A stretch of DNA of 10,368 nt from DATHWB01 sp035460965 (lineage in GTDB: Bacteria; Actinomycetota; Acidimicrobiia; Spongiisociales; ZC4RG35), in the NCBI GenBank assembly GCA_035460965.1, contig DATHWB010000339.1:1-10368 (forward strand), in the 5' to 3' direction. The notes under the pieces are model-generated. The model was given only the letters and a program-made list of their open reading frames with translations, did not search any database and was not told the DNA's origin. The position numbers and the translations under genes were made by a program. Each line of letters begins with the position of its first letter. Position 1 is the first letter of the stretch. Positions 1-8,371 of the stretch are shown here, in pieces.

Positions 1-1292
1 CGGTCGAGATCATCGGACAACACGACCAGCTCACCATCACTCGAGCCTCCGAGATCAGGCGAATGCTGGACCGGACACTCGATGCGGACGGTGAGTCGGC
101 CCTGAGCGCCTACCGGGGAGCATGGCGAGAACACGCCCGACTGCAGGCCGATCGGGCCGCCGTCGGCGGCGATCGCCCGGCCCTGGAACGTGAACGCATC
201 GTGGCGGAGCACGACGCCCAAACGATCTCGGCCGCCGCCCTCTCGGTCGACGAGGACGAGCGTCTCCGGCAGCTGCTCGGTCGGCTCCGCAACGCCGCAG
301 AGATCCGGACGTTGGCTGCCGAGGCGGCGGACCGCATCGAAAGGGCCCGAGACGACGCCGGAGCGGCAGTCGGCATCCTGCGTCGAATCCGAGCCCTGGA
401 CCCCTCCGCCATCGAGGTGCTCGACACCGTCGACGGAGTGGAGAGCCAGCTGGGCGAGGCAGCGAGCGGGCTGTTTCGTCTCATCGACGATCTCGACCTG
501 GACCCCTCCGAGTTGGAGGAGGCAGAGCGTCGCCAGTCGGTGCTGGCGGACCTGGCCCGTCGCTATGGCCCGACCGTGGCCGACGTCCTCGCCTTCGAGG
601 AGAGCCAGCGGATCCGGGCAGGGGAGCTGGCGTCGCTGCTCGAGCGAGCCGACCGGATCGATGTCGACCTGGCGGCAGCGCAGGGTCGCCTCACCGAGAC
701 CGCTAACACGCTGCGAGCCGCCCGGGAGCGCGCAGGCCGGCGACTCGCCGACATCGCCCTCACCCACCTGCGGGAACTCGGACTCACCCGTCCGCTGTTG
801 GCGATCCGGCTCGAGGCGTCCGAGCCGGGGCCGGGAGGAGCGGACAGTGCGGAGGTGGCGTTCGCGTCGGACGACCGACTCGAAGCCGGGCCCGTCTCGA
901 AGGTGGCGTCGGGTGGTGAGCTCAGTCGCCTGGTGCTCGCCCTCCGACTGGCAGCGGGATCGGACGACGCCGCCTCGATCGTCTTCGACGAGATCGACGC
1001 CGGCGTCGGTGGCCAGACGGCCATCGCCGTGGGCGCGAAGCTGGCGGCGCTCGCCACCACCCGCCAGGTGCTGTGTGTCACGCATCTGCCGCAGGTGGCG
1101 GCATACGCCGACGCCCACTGGGTCGTCGACCGGGAGGGCGAGGAGGCCAGGGTACGGCAGGTCGAGGGGGACGCCCGGATCGAGGAGCTGACCCGGATGC
1201 TCGCCGGACTGCCGGACAGCGCCGGCGGCCAGGAGGCGGTGCGGGAGCTGCTCGTCCGCGCCGGGAGGCCGGCAGATACAGTGCGCCCATGA
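1..1292 (+). CDS. recN: DNA repair protein RecN, 3' part (5' end lies before the window)
   Basis: RecN is an SMC-like ATPase that gathers broken DNA ends during recombinational repair. The reading frame is open from base 3, so the gene begins upstream. The first visible residues (VEIIGQHDQ) match the conserved 'H/x-GQHDQ' segment that follows the N-terminal ATPase lobe; Walker A is therefore outside the window. About 270 residues of charged, Arg/Glu/Ala-rich helix follow, as expected for the RecN coiled coil. The C-terminal ATPase lobe then shows the ABC signature SGGELSR at fragment residues 303-309, Walker B VFDEID around 327-332 with the D-loop AGVGGQ after it, and the H-loop CVTHLPQVAAYAD. 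The ending (ELTRMLAG then GGQEAVRELL) is standard for the family. The TGA stop overlaps the next start codon as ATGA. The fragment is 429 residues; full RecN is usually about 550 to 590. Identification is secure. Confidence 0.97.
   Translation, partial: VEIIGQHDQLTITRASEIRRMLDRTLDADGESALSAYRGAWREHARLQADRAAVGGDRPALERERIVAEHDAQTISAAALSVDEDERLRQLLGRLRNAAEIRTLAAEAADRIERARDDAGAAVGILRRIRALDPSAIEVLDTVDGVESQLGEAASGLFRLIDDLDLDPSELEEAERRQSVLADLARRYGPTVADVLAFEESQRIRAGELASLLERADRIDVDLAAAQGRLTETANTLRAARERAGRRLADIALTHLRELGLTRPLLAIRLEASEPGPGGADSAEVAFASDDRLEAGPVSKVASGGELSRLVLALRLAAGSDDAASIVFDEIDAGVGGQTAIAVGAKLAALATTRQVLCVTHLPQVAAYADAHWVVDREGEEARVRQVEGDARIEELTRMLAGLPDSAGGQEAVRELLVRAGRPADTVRP
1277..1291 (+). 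promoter_or_regulatory. Candidate -10 element for a leaderless transcript of the crotonase gene
   Basis: TACAGT at 1277-1282 fits the actinobacterial -10 pattern TAnnnT. Exactly six bases (1283-1288) separate it from the A of the ATG at 1289, so a transcript starting at the usual distance would begin on the start codon itself. No convincing -35 hexamer is visible. The nearest Shine-Dalgarno-like run (GGGAGG, 1263-1268) is 20 bases from the ATG, too far to serve it. The element sits inside the recN tail. A TAnnnT match alone is weak evidence; the spacing to the start is what makes it notable. Confidence 0.35.
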
Positions 1293-2062
1293 GCTCGGTT
1301 CTCCTGGAACAGGACGGCGAAGTCAGTCGCATCACCCTCGACCGACCGGAACGTCGCAACGCCTTGAGTCTGGAGGCCCTCGGCGAGCTGGACCGGGCGC
1401 TGACGGCAGTTCCGGAGTCGTCTCGGGTGATCGTGCTCGGCGGGGCGGGTCCGGCGTTCTCGGCCGGACACGACCTGGGAGAGATGATCGACCGGCCGGT
1501 CGACTTCTACGCCCGCCTGTTCGATGCGTGCGTCAGGGTGATGGAACGGATCCATCGAGTCCCACAGCCCGTCATCGCCAGAGTGCATGGTCCGGCGACT
1601 GCGGCGGGGTGTCAGCTCGTGGCGGCCTGCGATCTGGCAGTGGCGTCGGAGGACGCCACTTTCGCCACCCCGGGAGTCAAGATCGGGCTGTTCTGCTCGA
1701 CGCCGATGGTGCCGATCTCGCGGGCGGTCGGCCGGAAGCGGGCGATGGAGATGCTCCTCACGGGCGAGCCGATCGACGCGCACACCGCCGCCGAGTGGGG
1801 CCTGATCAACCGGGTCGTCCCCGGAGCATCGCTCGATGCCGAGATAGATCGCCTGGTCGACCAGATCACCCGCTATTCGGGACGCGTGATCGGTATCGGC
1901 AAAGAGGCGTTCCATGCCCAGGTCGAACTCGACGAGCACCGCGCCTACGACCTCACCAAGGCCGTCATGACGGCCAACGCCCGGTTGGCCGACGCCCAGG
2001 AGGGCATGGGGGCGTTCCTGGAGAAGCGAGCACCCGAATGGCCGGAGCAGCACGATGCGTGA
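1289..2062 (+). CDS. Enoyl-CoA hydratase/isomerase (crotonase) family protein, ECHDC3-like, catalytic glutamates absent
   Basis: 257-residue crotonase-fold protein. The start ATG at 1289 gives the expected N-terminus (beta strand, then ITLDRPERRNAL at 15-26); the frame stays open upstream to 1073, but only inside recN. The oxyanion-hole loop AFSAGHDLGEM lies at 56-66 and the second hole region ATAAGC at 103-108. In rat mitochondrial hydratase the two acid/base residues are Glu144 and Glu164; here they align with Gln109 (GCQL) and Gly129 (ATPGV). The run FATPGVKIGLFCSTP (125-139) closely resembles human ECHDC3, which as I recall also lacks these glutamates. CoA binding and an oxyanion hole look intact, so the protein probably acts on an acyl-CoA, but ordinary hydration is doubtful. 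It overlaps recN by 4 bases and the following acyl-CoA synthetase by 8 bases, so the two acyl-CoA genes are probably co-translated. Family certain; reaction unknown. Confidence 0.93.
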   Translation: MSSVLLEQDGEVSRITLDRPERRNALSLEALGELDRALTAVPESSRVIVLGGAGPAFSAGHDLGEMIDRPVDFYARLFDACVRVMERIHRVPQPVIARVHGPATAAGCQLVAACDLAVASEDATFATPGVKIGLFCSTPMVPISRAVGRKRAMEMLLTGEPIDAHTAAEWGLINRVVPGASLDAEIDRLVDQITRYSGRVIGIGKEAFHAQVELDEHRAYDLTKAVMTANARLADAQEGMGAFLEKRAPEWPEQHDA

Positions 2063-3662
2063 CAGCGTCTCGATCACGGAATTGACGCCGCTGCTCTTCC
2101 TGGAACGGTCGGCCGACGTCTTCCCCGACCGCACGGCCGTCACCTACCGGGACCGATCCATGACGTACGGCGAACTTCGCACCGAGGCGAATCGGGTAGG
2201 GCGGGCACTGCAGGAGTCCGGGATCGGGCCGGGCGATCGGGTGGCCTACCTGCTTCCCAACCTGCCTGAGATGCTGGTGGCTCACTTCGCCGTGCCACTC
2301 GTGCAGGCGGTCCTCGTGGCGATCAACACCCGGCTGAGCGGACCCGAGATCGCCTACATCCTCGACCACAGCGGAGCATCGATCCTCGTCGTCGACACGG
2401 CCCTGTACCCGGTCGTCGCTCCCCACCTGGCAGACCGACCGGGGCTGCGTGAGGTGGTGACGCTGCACGATCCCCACTCGGGGGCACCGGACGTGGAGGG
2501 ACACCTGCCCTATGCCCGGTTCGTGGACAGGGGCGACGACACGGTCCTGCCCATGCGCGTCGACGACGAGGAGCGCGTGATCTCGATCAACTACACCTCC
2601 GGGACCACCGGCCGTCCCAAGGGGGTGATGTACACGCATCGGGGAGCCCACCTCAACGCGTTGGCGGAGGTCATCCACAGCCGTCATTCGACCGAGTCGG
2701 TGTATCTGTGGACGTTGCCGATGTTCCACTGCAACGGCTGGTGCACGACCTGGGGGGTCACGGCGATCGGTGGCAAGCACGTGTGCCTGCGACAGGTCGA
2801 CCCGACCGAGATCTGGCGCTTGATCGGGTCGGAGGGCGTGACGCATCTCAACGGCGCTCCCACCGTCCTGATCTCGATGGCCAACGATCCGGCGGCGACA
2901 CCGCTGGAGAGGCCGTTCGTGGTGACGACGGCCGGCGCTCCGCCCAGTCCCACCATCATCCGTCAGATGACCGAGTTGGGCGCCGACGTCGTGCACGTCT
3001 ACGGCCTCACGGAGACCTACGGCCCGTACACGATCTGTGAGATCCAGGACTCCTGGGCGGACGTGGAGGACGAGCAGCGGATCCGGCTGATGGCGCGTCA
3101 AGGCGTCTCGTACATCGGCGCCGACCCGATTCGGGTGGTGGACGGGGAGATGAACGACGTACCCCGGGACGGGACGACGATGGGCGAGGTCGTGATGCGG
3201 GGGAACAACGTGATGGCCGGGTATCACGACGATCCCGAAGCGACCGCCAAGGCCTTCGCGGACGGGTGGTTCCATTCGGGCGACCTGGCGGTGTGGCATC
3301 CGGACGGCTACATCGAGCTGCGGGACCGCGCCAAGGACATCATCATCTCGGGCGGCGAGAACATCTCGACGATCGAGGTGGAACAGGCCGTCGTGTCGCA
3401 TCCGGCGGTGCTGGAGGCCGCCGTGGTGGCGATGCCGCACGACCACTGGGGCGAACGGCCGAAGGCCTTCGTCACGCTGAAACCAGGGACGTCGGTGGAA
3501 CCGGCGGAGATCATCGCCCACGTGCGGGACCGGCTCGCCCACTACAAGGCCCCGGACGAAGTCGAGATCGTCGACGCCCTCCCCAAGACCAGCACGGGCA
3601 AGATCCAGAAGTACGTTCTACGCGAAACCCTCTGGTCCGACCGCCCCACCCGCATCAACTGA
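2055..3662 (+). CDS. AMP-forming acyl-CoA synthetase (DmdB / plant AAE type)
   Basis: 535 residues, the full length for the ANL adenylating superfamily. It should activate a carboxylic acid to acyl-AMP and then to acyl-CoA. Visible core motifs in order: the phosphate-binding loop YTSGTTGRPKG (180-190), YGLTE (316-320), WFHSGDLAVWHPDGYIELRDR (405-425), the hinge and SGGENIS (432-438), and PKTSTGKIQK (510-519) with the catalytic lysine at 516. The segment LWTLPMFHCNGWC (218-230) is typical of the branch containing methylmercaptopropionate-CoA ligase DmdB and plant short/medium-chain acyl-activating enzymes, so a short or medium-chain acid is likelier than a long-chain one; the substrate cannot be read from sequence. 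The ATG at 2055 has GGAG at 2044-2047, seven bases upstream, and overlaps the crotonase stop (ATGCGTGA). Possible hairpins follow about 20 bases after its stop. Confidence 0.95.
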   Translation: MRDSVSITELTPLLFLERSADVFPDRTAVTYRDRSMTYGELRTEANRVGRALQESGIGPGDRVAYLLPNLPEMLVAHFAVPLVQAVLVAINTRLSGPEIAYILDHSGASILVVDTALYPVVAPHLADRPGLREVVTLHDPHSGAPDVEGHLPYARFVDRGDDTVLPMRVDDEERVISINYTSGTTGRPKGVMYTHRGAHLNALAEVIHSRHSTESVYLWTLPMFHCNGWCTTWGVTAIGGKHVCLRQVDPTEIWRLIGSEGVTHLNGAPTVLISMANDPAATPLERPFVVTTAGAPPSPTIIRQMTELGADVVHVYGLTETYGPYTICEIQDSWADVEDEQRIRLMARQGVSYIGADPIRVVDGEMNDVPRDGTTMGEVVMRGNNVMAGYHDDPEATAKAFADGWFHSGDLAVWHPDGYIELRDRAKDIIISGGENISTIEVEQAVVSHPAVLEAAVVAMPHDHWGERPKAFVTLKPGTSVEPAEIIAHVRDRLAHYKAPDEVEIVDALPKTSTGKIQKYVLRETLWSDRPTRIN

Positions 3663-3684
3663 CCGGCCGGCGCCCGATGGATCG

Positions 3685-3720
3685 GAACCCTGGGTTCGGC
3701 ACCACCCATACGGTGGTTTT
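3685..3720 (+). terminator. Tandem hairpins, probable intrinsic terminator after the acyl-CoA synthetase gene
   Basis: Two short inverted repeats lie back to back. GAACCC (3685-3690) pairs with GGGTTC (3692-3697) around a single T, so realistically a 5-bp stem with a 3-base loop. ACCACC (3701-3706) pairs with GGTGGT (3712-3717) around the loop CATAC, and its 3' end runs directly into a short T tract (3717-3720). The position, after the last gene of the recN group and before the pyrG promoter candidate, suits a terminator. Stems are only 6 bp and the T run is short, so termination may be partial. Confidence 0.5.
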
Positions 3721-3766
3721 CGCGCCGCGGTTCGGGCGGCGAGTGACCGGAGTCGGAGGTCGGGTG

Positions 3767-3775
3767 TGCTACGTT
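3767..3775 (+). promoter_or_regulatory. Candidate extended -10 promoter of pyrG
   Basis: TGCTACGTT combines the extended TGn element (3767-3769) with TACGTT (3770-3775), which fits TAnnnT. It lies about 60 bases before the pyrG ATG and downstream of the terminator-like hairpins. The predicted transcription start would be about 3782-3784. No clear -35 is seen at standard spacing; TGAC at 3744-3747 is too far. A nearby TTGACT (3775-3780) could instead be a -35, but no good -10 follows 17 bases later. Confidence 0.4.
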
Positions 3776-3783
3776 TGACTTCC

Positions 3784-3833
3784 GTGCTGAACAGGTCTGA
3801 AACCCGTCGGTGCGGGACGTCACCGAAACCCGC

Positions 3834-3837
<4 letters not shown>
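3784..3837 (+). other. Possible 17-codon leader reading frame coupled to pyrG
   Basis: A GTG at 3784, eight bases after the candidate -10, opens a frame encoding MLNRSETRRCGTSPKPA, and its TGA (3835-3837) overlaps the pyrG ATG as ATGA. pyrG has no Shine-Dalgarno sequence at a useful distance, so translation through this short frame could deliver ribosomes to pyrG, or modulate it. The peptide resembles nothing I know. A chance occurrence of a frame this short ending at this point is quite possible. Confidence 0.3.
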
Positions 3838-5488
<1,651 letters not shown>

Positions 5489-5492
<4 letters not shown>

Positions 5493-6022
5493 GCTTCGTC
5501 GAGGAGAGCACGACCACCCTCGGACAGGGCATCTTCATCCGGCTGGAACGCGTCGAGCTGCGTGCGCCGGATGGCTCCACCCATCCGCGCGATGTCCTCC
5601 GCCACCCCGGTGGAGTGGGGGTCCTCCCGGTGGACGACGGTCGGGTGTGGCTCGTGCGGCAGTACCGGGTGGCGGTGGGCAGGGAACTACTCGAGATCCC
5701 GGCCGGAAAGCGCGACGTCGCCGAAGAGTCACCGGAAGTGGGCGCCCGCCGGGAGTTGGCAGAGGAACTGGGGATGCAGGCATCGGAGTGGATCTCGCTC
5801 GGTTCGATGGAGCCCTCCCCGGGATACACCGACGAGGTGATCCACCTGTTCGCGGCCCGCGGTATCGTCGCCGACACCAGGGACCCCCAAGGGGTCGAGG
5901 AGTCCGAGGCGGAGATCGTCGAGATGTCGCTGGACGATGCGCTGACTGCGGTCGACGAAGGGCGGATCACCGATGCCAAGACTCAGATCGCGTTGATGCG
6001 GTGGGCGAGGAGACAGGGATGA
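5489..6022 (+). CDS. NUDIX hydrolase, probable ADP-ribose pyrophosphatase
   Basis: 177 residues; predicted to split ADP-ribose, a product of NAD breakdown, into AMP and ribose 5-phosphate. The NUDIX box spans 73-96, ending in the catalytic helix RELAEELGM (88-96) with the metal-binding glutamates Glu89, Glu92 and Glu93. Before it, ELLEIPAGK (66-74) is characteristic of ADP-ribose pyrophosphatases, and SPGYTDEVIHL (110-120) supplies the family-typical proline 15 residues after the box and the acidic substrate-side residues. The box has one residue more than the GX5E consensus between the glycine and the first glutamate; as I recall, the M. tuberculosis enzyme Rv1700, also next to pyrG, has the same spacing. 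The GTG start overlaps the pyrG stop and lacks a Shine-Dalgarno, so translational coupling is likely. Its own stop overlaps the ald ATG. Substrate is inferred from motifs and position. Confidence 0.92.
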
Positions 6023-7137
6023 TCATTGGAGTGCCGCGCGAGGTGAAGACCTCCGAGTTCCGGGTGGCGATCACCCCCGTCGGCGTGCGCGAGCTGGTGG
6101 CGCACGGGCACGACGTGCTCGTGGAGTCCGAGGCCGGCGAGGGTTCCACCATCCACGACGAGGAATACGAGGCTCAGGGGGCGCGCATCGTCCCGCACGC
6201 CAGCGACGTGTTCGCAGAGTCGGATCTGGTCCTCAAGGTCAAGGAGCCGCAGCCTGCCGAGTTCGGCATGTTCCGACCCGGCCAACTCCTCTTCACTTAC
6301 CTGCATCTCGCCGCCTATCCCACGGTGGCCGATGCGCTCGCCGCCGCCCGGGTCACCGCCATCGCCTACGAGACGGTGCAACTCCCGGATCGCTCGCTGC
6401 CGCTGCTCGCTCCGATGTCGGAGATCGCAGGTCGAATGGCCACCCAGGTGGGCGCCAGGTTCCTCGAGAAGGCCCAGGGCGGGCGGGGCGTGTTGCTCGG
6501 AGGTATCCCCGGAGTGCGACCGGCCAAGGTCGTGATCGTGGGAGGGGGCACATCCGGGGCCAACGCCGCAGCGGTGGCGGTCGGGATGCAGGCGAACGTC
6601 ACCGTCGTGGACCGGGATCTGGCGCGTCTCCGCATGCTCGACTCCCACTATCAGGGACGACTGGCGACGATGGCGTCCAACCGCCTCACCCTCGAGGAGC
6701 TGGTGATCGACGCCGATCTCGTGATCGGCAGTGTGCTGGTGCCCGGTGCGAGTGCACCCAAACTCGTCACCGAGGACATGGTGCGGGCGATGCCGCGGGG
6801 GGCGGTGCTGGTCGACATCGCCATCGACCAGGGTGGGTGCTTCGAGACCAGTCGGGAGACGACCCACACCGATCCGGTCTATCACGTCCACGACGTCGTC
6901 CACTATGCGGTCGGGAACATCCCGGGGGCGGTGCCCCACACTTCCACGTACGGCCTCACGAACGCCACCCTGCCCTATGTCGCCGCCATCGCCGATCTGG
7001 GCGTGCGCGGGGCGATGATCCGGCACCCGGAGCTGATCGGGGGAGTGAGCGTGGTCGGTGGCGCCTTCACGAATCAGGCAGTCACCGACAGCCTCGGCCT
7101 CGAGTTCGTCGATCCGATGGTCGCGCTCGCCGGTTGA
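6019..7137 (+). CDS. ald: Alanine dehydrogenase
   Basis: Catalyses the reversible NAD-dependent conversion of L-alanine to pyruvate and ammonia; it works in alanine catabolism and in NADH balance. At 372 residues it is the normal length. The substrate residues align with characterised enzymes: Arg15 (FRVAITP), Lys75 (VLKVKEPQ), His96 (YLHLAAYP) and Asp270 (VDIAIDQGG). The NAD-binding Rossmann motif VVIVGGGTSGANAA runs 171-184 and Asp198 at the end of the next strand suits NAD rather than NADP. HTSTYGLTNATLPY (307-320) is a family landmark. The start ATG at 6019 is preceded by AGGAG at 6008-6012, six bases away, the best ribosome site in the window, and overlaps the NUDIX stop (ATGA). The frame extends upstream to 5647 only as an overlap with the NUDIX gene. 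It ends three bases before xerD. Confidence 0.97.
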   Translation: MIIGVPREVKTSEFRVAITPVGVRELVAHGHDVLVESEAGEGSTIHDEEYEAQGARIVPHASDVFAESDLVLKVKEPQPAEFGMFRPGQLLFTYLHLAAYPTVADALAAARVTAIAYETVQLPDRSLPLLAPMSEIAGRMATQVGARFLEKAQGGRGVLLGGIPGVRPAKVVIVGGGTSGANAAAVAVGMQANVTVVDRDLARLRMLDSHYQGRLATMASNRLTLEELVIDADLVIGSVLVPGASAPKLVTEDMVRAMPRGAVLVDIAIDQGGCFETSRETTHTDPVYHVHDVVHYAVGNIPGAVPHTSTYGLTNATLPYVAAIADLGVRGAMIRHPELIGGVSVVGGAFTNQAVTDSLGLEFVDPMVALAG

Positions 7138-7140
7138 CCG

Positions 7141-8010
7141 GTGGGCGAGCTCTCTCACCAGGTAGACGAGTTCCTCGCCTCGCTGGCCGTCGAACGCGGA
7201 TTCTCCCCGGCCACCATCGAGGCCTACCGGCGCGACCTCGGCCAGTATCGGTCACACCTCTCGGGCCGCGACCCGAGCATGGCGCTGATCGACGAGTTCG
7301 TGGCGTCACTGTCGGAGTTGGCTCCCGCCAGCGTCGCCCGGAAGGTGGCGGCCGTCCGCGGACTCCATCGCTTTCTCGTGGCCGAGGGCCTGCGCGACGA
7401 CGACCCGTCCGGACAGGTCGACGCCCCCCGGCTCCCCGACGCGATCCCCAAGGCGCTCGAGGTCGACGTGTGCATCCGGCTGATGGAGGCGCCCGACGCG
7501 GCGACACCGGCTGGGATACGAGACAGGGCGATTCTGGAGTTGTTGTACGGCACCGGTGCCCGCGTCAGCGAAGCGGTCGTCCTCGACCTCGGATCCCTCG
7601 ATCTCGACGATGCCACGGTGGTCCTCACCGGCAAGGGGGACAAACAACGGATGGTTCCGCTGGGCAGGGAGGCCGTTGCCGCGCTGCGCGCGTGGCTGCC
7701 GGTTCGACTCGACCTCGGACCCTCGTCCGACGCGGTCTTCCTGAACCTGCGGGGGGGGCGTCTCACGCGCCAGGGGATCTTCGATGTCGTCAGAAAGGCC
7801 GCAACCTCGGCGGGAATCGAGCCCTCCGAGGTATCCCCCCACGTGCTCAGACACAGCGCTGCCACGCACATGATCGAGGCCGGCGCGGACATACGATCCG
7901 TCCAAGAAATGTTGGGTCACGCTAACGTGAGTACCACTCAGGTGTACACGAGAGTCACTCCCAGGCACCTGCGGGAGATCTATCTCGAATCCCACCCGAG
8001 AAGCCAGTGA
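7141..8010 (+). CDS. xerD: Tyrosine recombinase XerD
   Basis: Site-specific recombinase that, with XerC, resolves chromosome dimers at dif. It has 289 residues, close to the usual 298. The N-terminal core-binding SAM-like domain covers about 1-90 (FLASLAVERGFSPATIEAYRRDL, 11-33 region). The catalytic domain shows the complete set: Arg141 (GTGARVSE), Lys165 (TGKGDKQR), His234 and Arg237 (HVLRHSAATHM), His260 (LGHANVS) and the nucleophile Tyr269 (TQVYTRV). The GTG at 7141 gives the family-typical N-terminus and is three bases after the ald stop; no Shine-Dalgarno is seen. XerD rather than XerC or a phage integrase is inferred from the location between the pyrG/NUDIX genes and scpAB, where actinobacterial xerD is found. 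A run of eight G (7751-7758) lies in the coding region but the frame is intact. Confidence 0.93.
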   Translation: MGELSHQVDEFLASLAVERGFSPATIEAYRRDLGQYRSHLSGRDPSMALIDEFVASLSELAPASVARKVAAVRGLHRFLVAEGLRDDDPSGQVDAPRLPDAIPKALEVDVCIRLMEAPDAATPAGIRDRAILELLYGTGARVSEAVVLDLGSLDLDDATVVLTGKGDKQRMVPLGREAVAALRAWLPVRLDLGPSSDAVFLNLRGGRLTRQGIFDVVRKAATSAGIEPSEVSPHVLRHSAATHMIEAGADIRSVQEMLGHANVSTTQVYTRVTPRHLREIYLESHPRSQ

Positions 8011-8013
8011 GGA
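8010..8013 (+). promoter_or_regulatory. Shine-Dalgarno deciding the DksA-like start
   Basis: AGGA overlaps the xerD stop. Two ATG codons follow in tandem, at 8017 (spacing three bases) and 8020 (spacing six bases). The second spacing is the more usual, so translation may start at 8020, removing one methionine. Confidence 0.45.
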
Positions 8014-8016
8014 CGG

Positions 8017-8367
8017 ATGATGACCACCTTCGACACGACTTCGGCGAAGGTCGCCCTGACAGAAGAACGAGAGAGGATCGTCCACCAGATGATCGAACTC
8101 GGGGTGACCGAAACCGGCGAGCTGACCGGAGACGTCGACTACGGCGACGGATTCGCGGACGCGGCAGCTGCCACGGCGGAGCGCACCGAAGTGCTGGTGG
8201 TCGTCGAGTCGCTGAAGTCCCAGCTCACCGAGATCGACGCCGCCCTCGCTCGGATCGAGAAGGGCACCTATGGCGTGTGCGCCCAGTGCGGGATCGACAT
8301 TCCGGCCGACCGCCTCGAGTTCCGGCCGTCGTCGATCTACTGCGTCGACTGCAAGTCGAGCCGCTGA
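8017..8367 (+). CDS. DksA/TraR-family C4 zinc-finger protein
   Basis: 116 residues (115 if the second ATG is used). The C-terminus carries an unmistakable TraR/DksA zinc finger, Cys88-x2-Cys91-x17-Cys109-x2-Cys112, preceded by the usual GTYGVC approach and containing GIDIPADRLEFRP. The N-terminal part would form the two helices of a coiled coil (about 11-30 and 47-82) with an acidic Gly/Asp-rich turn between them (GDVDYGDGFADAA, 38-50). Asp44, Asp48 and Ala49 could correspond to the tip DxxDxA residues by which DksA acts in the RNA polymerase secondary channel, though spacing differs. It is shorter than E. coli DksA (151). Role inferred: RNA polymerase-binding transcription factor; no target can be named. 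It starts six bases after xerD and ends four bases before the HD gene, where many actinobacteria have a ParA-like gene. Confidence 0.9.
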   Translation: MMTTFDTTSAKVALTEERERIVHQMIELGVTETGELTGDVDYGDGFADAAAATAERTEVLVVVESLKSQLTEIDAALARIEKGTYGVCAQCGIDIPADRLEFRPSSIYCVDCKSSR

Positions 8368-8371
8368 GGCC

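Noticed and set aside
1073..1288. 72-codon upstream extension of the crotonase frame
   Set aside because: Lies within the recN C-terminal ATPase lobe and is Arg/Gly-rich; the crotonase fold starts right after the ATG at 1289.
563..2143. Long minus-strand open frame (526 codons) opposite recN and the crotonase gene
   Set aside because: Low-complexity Arg/Ser/Ala-rich product lacking family motifs; it mirrors the codon bias of well-identified plus-strand genes in GC-rich DNA.
1965..3542. Minus-strand open frame (525 codons) opposite the acyl-CoA synthetase
   Set aside because: His/Arg/Asp/Val-rich translation without recognisable domains, entirely antisense to a gene with all its motifs.
3810..3833. 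GTG start adding eight residues to PyrG
   Set aside because: CTP synthases begin a few residues before the KYxFVTGG strand, and no better ribosome site supports the GTG.
3663..3833. Riboswitch, tRNA or small RNA in the pre-pyrG gap
   Set aside because: Apart from the two short hairpins, promoter-like element and short leader frame I see no cloverleaf or conserved riboswitch core.
5647..6018. Upstream extension of the ald frame
   Set aside because: Overlaps the NUDIX gene, whereas ATG 6019 has an ideal AGGAG at six bases and the family-standard N-terminus.
7141..8010. xerD as the integrase of a mobile element
   Set aside because: Flanking genes are core chromosomal genes in a conserved order, with no att-like repeats, tRNA or phage genes nearby.
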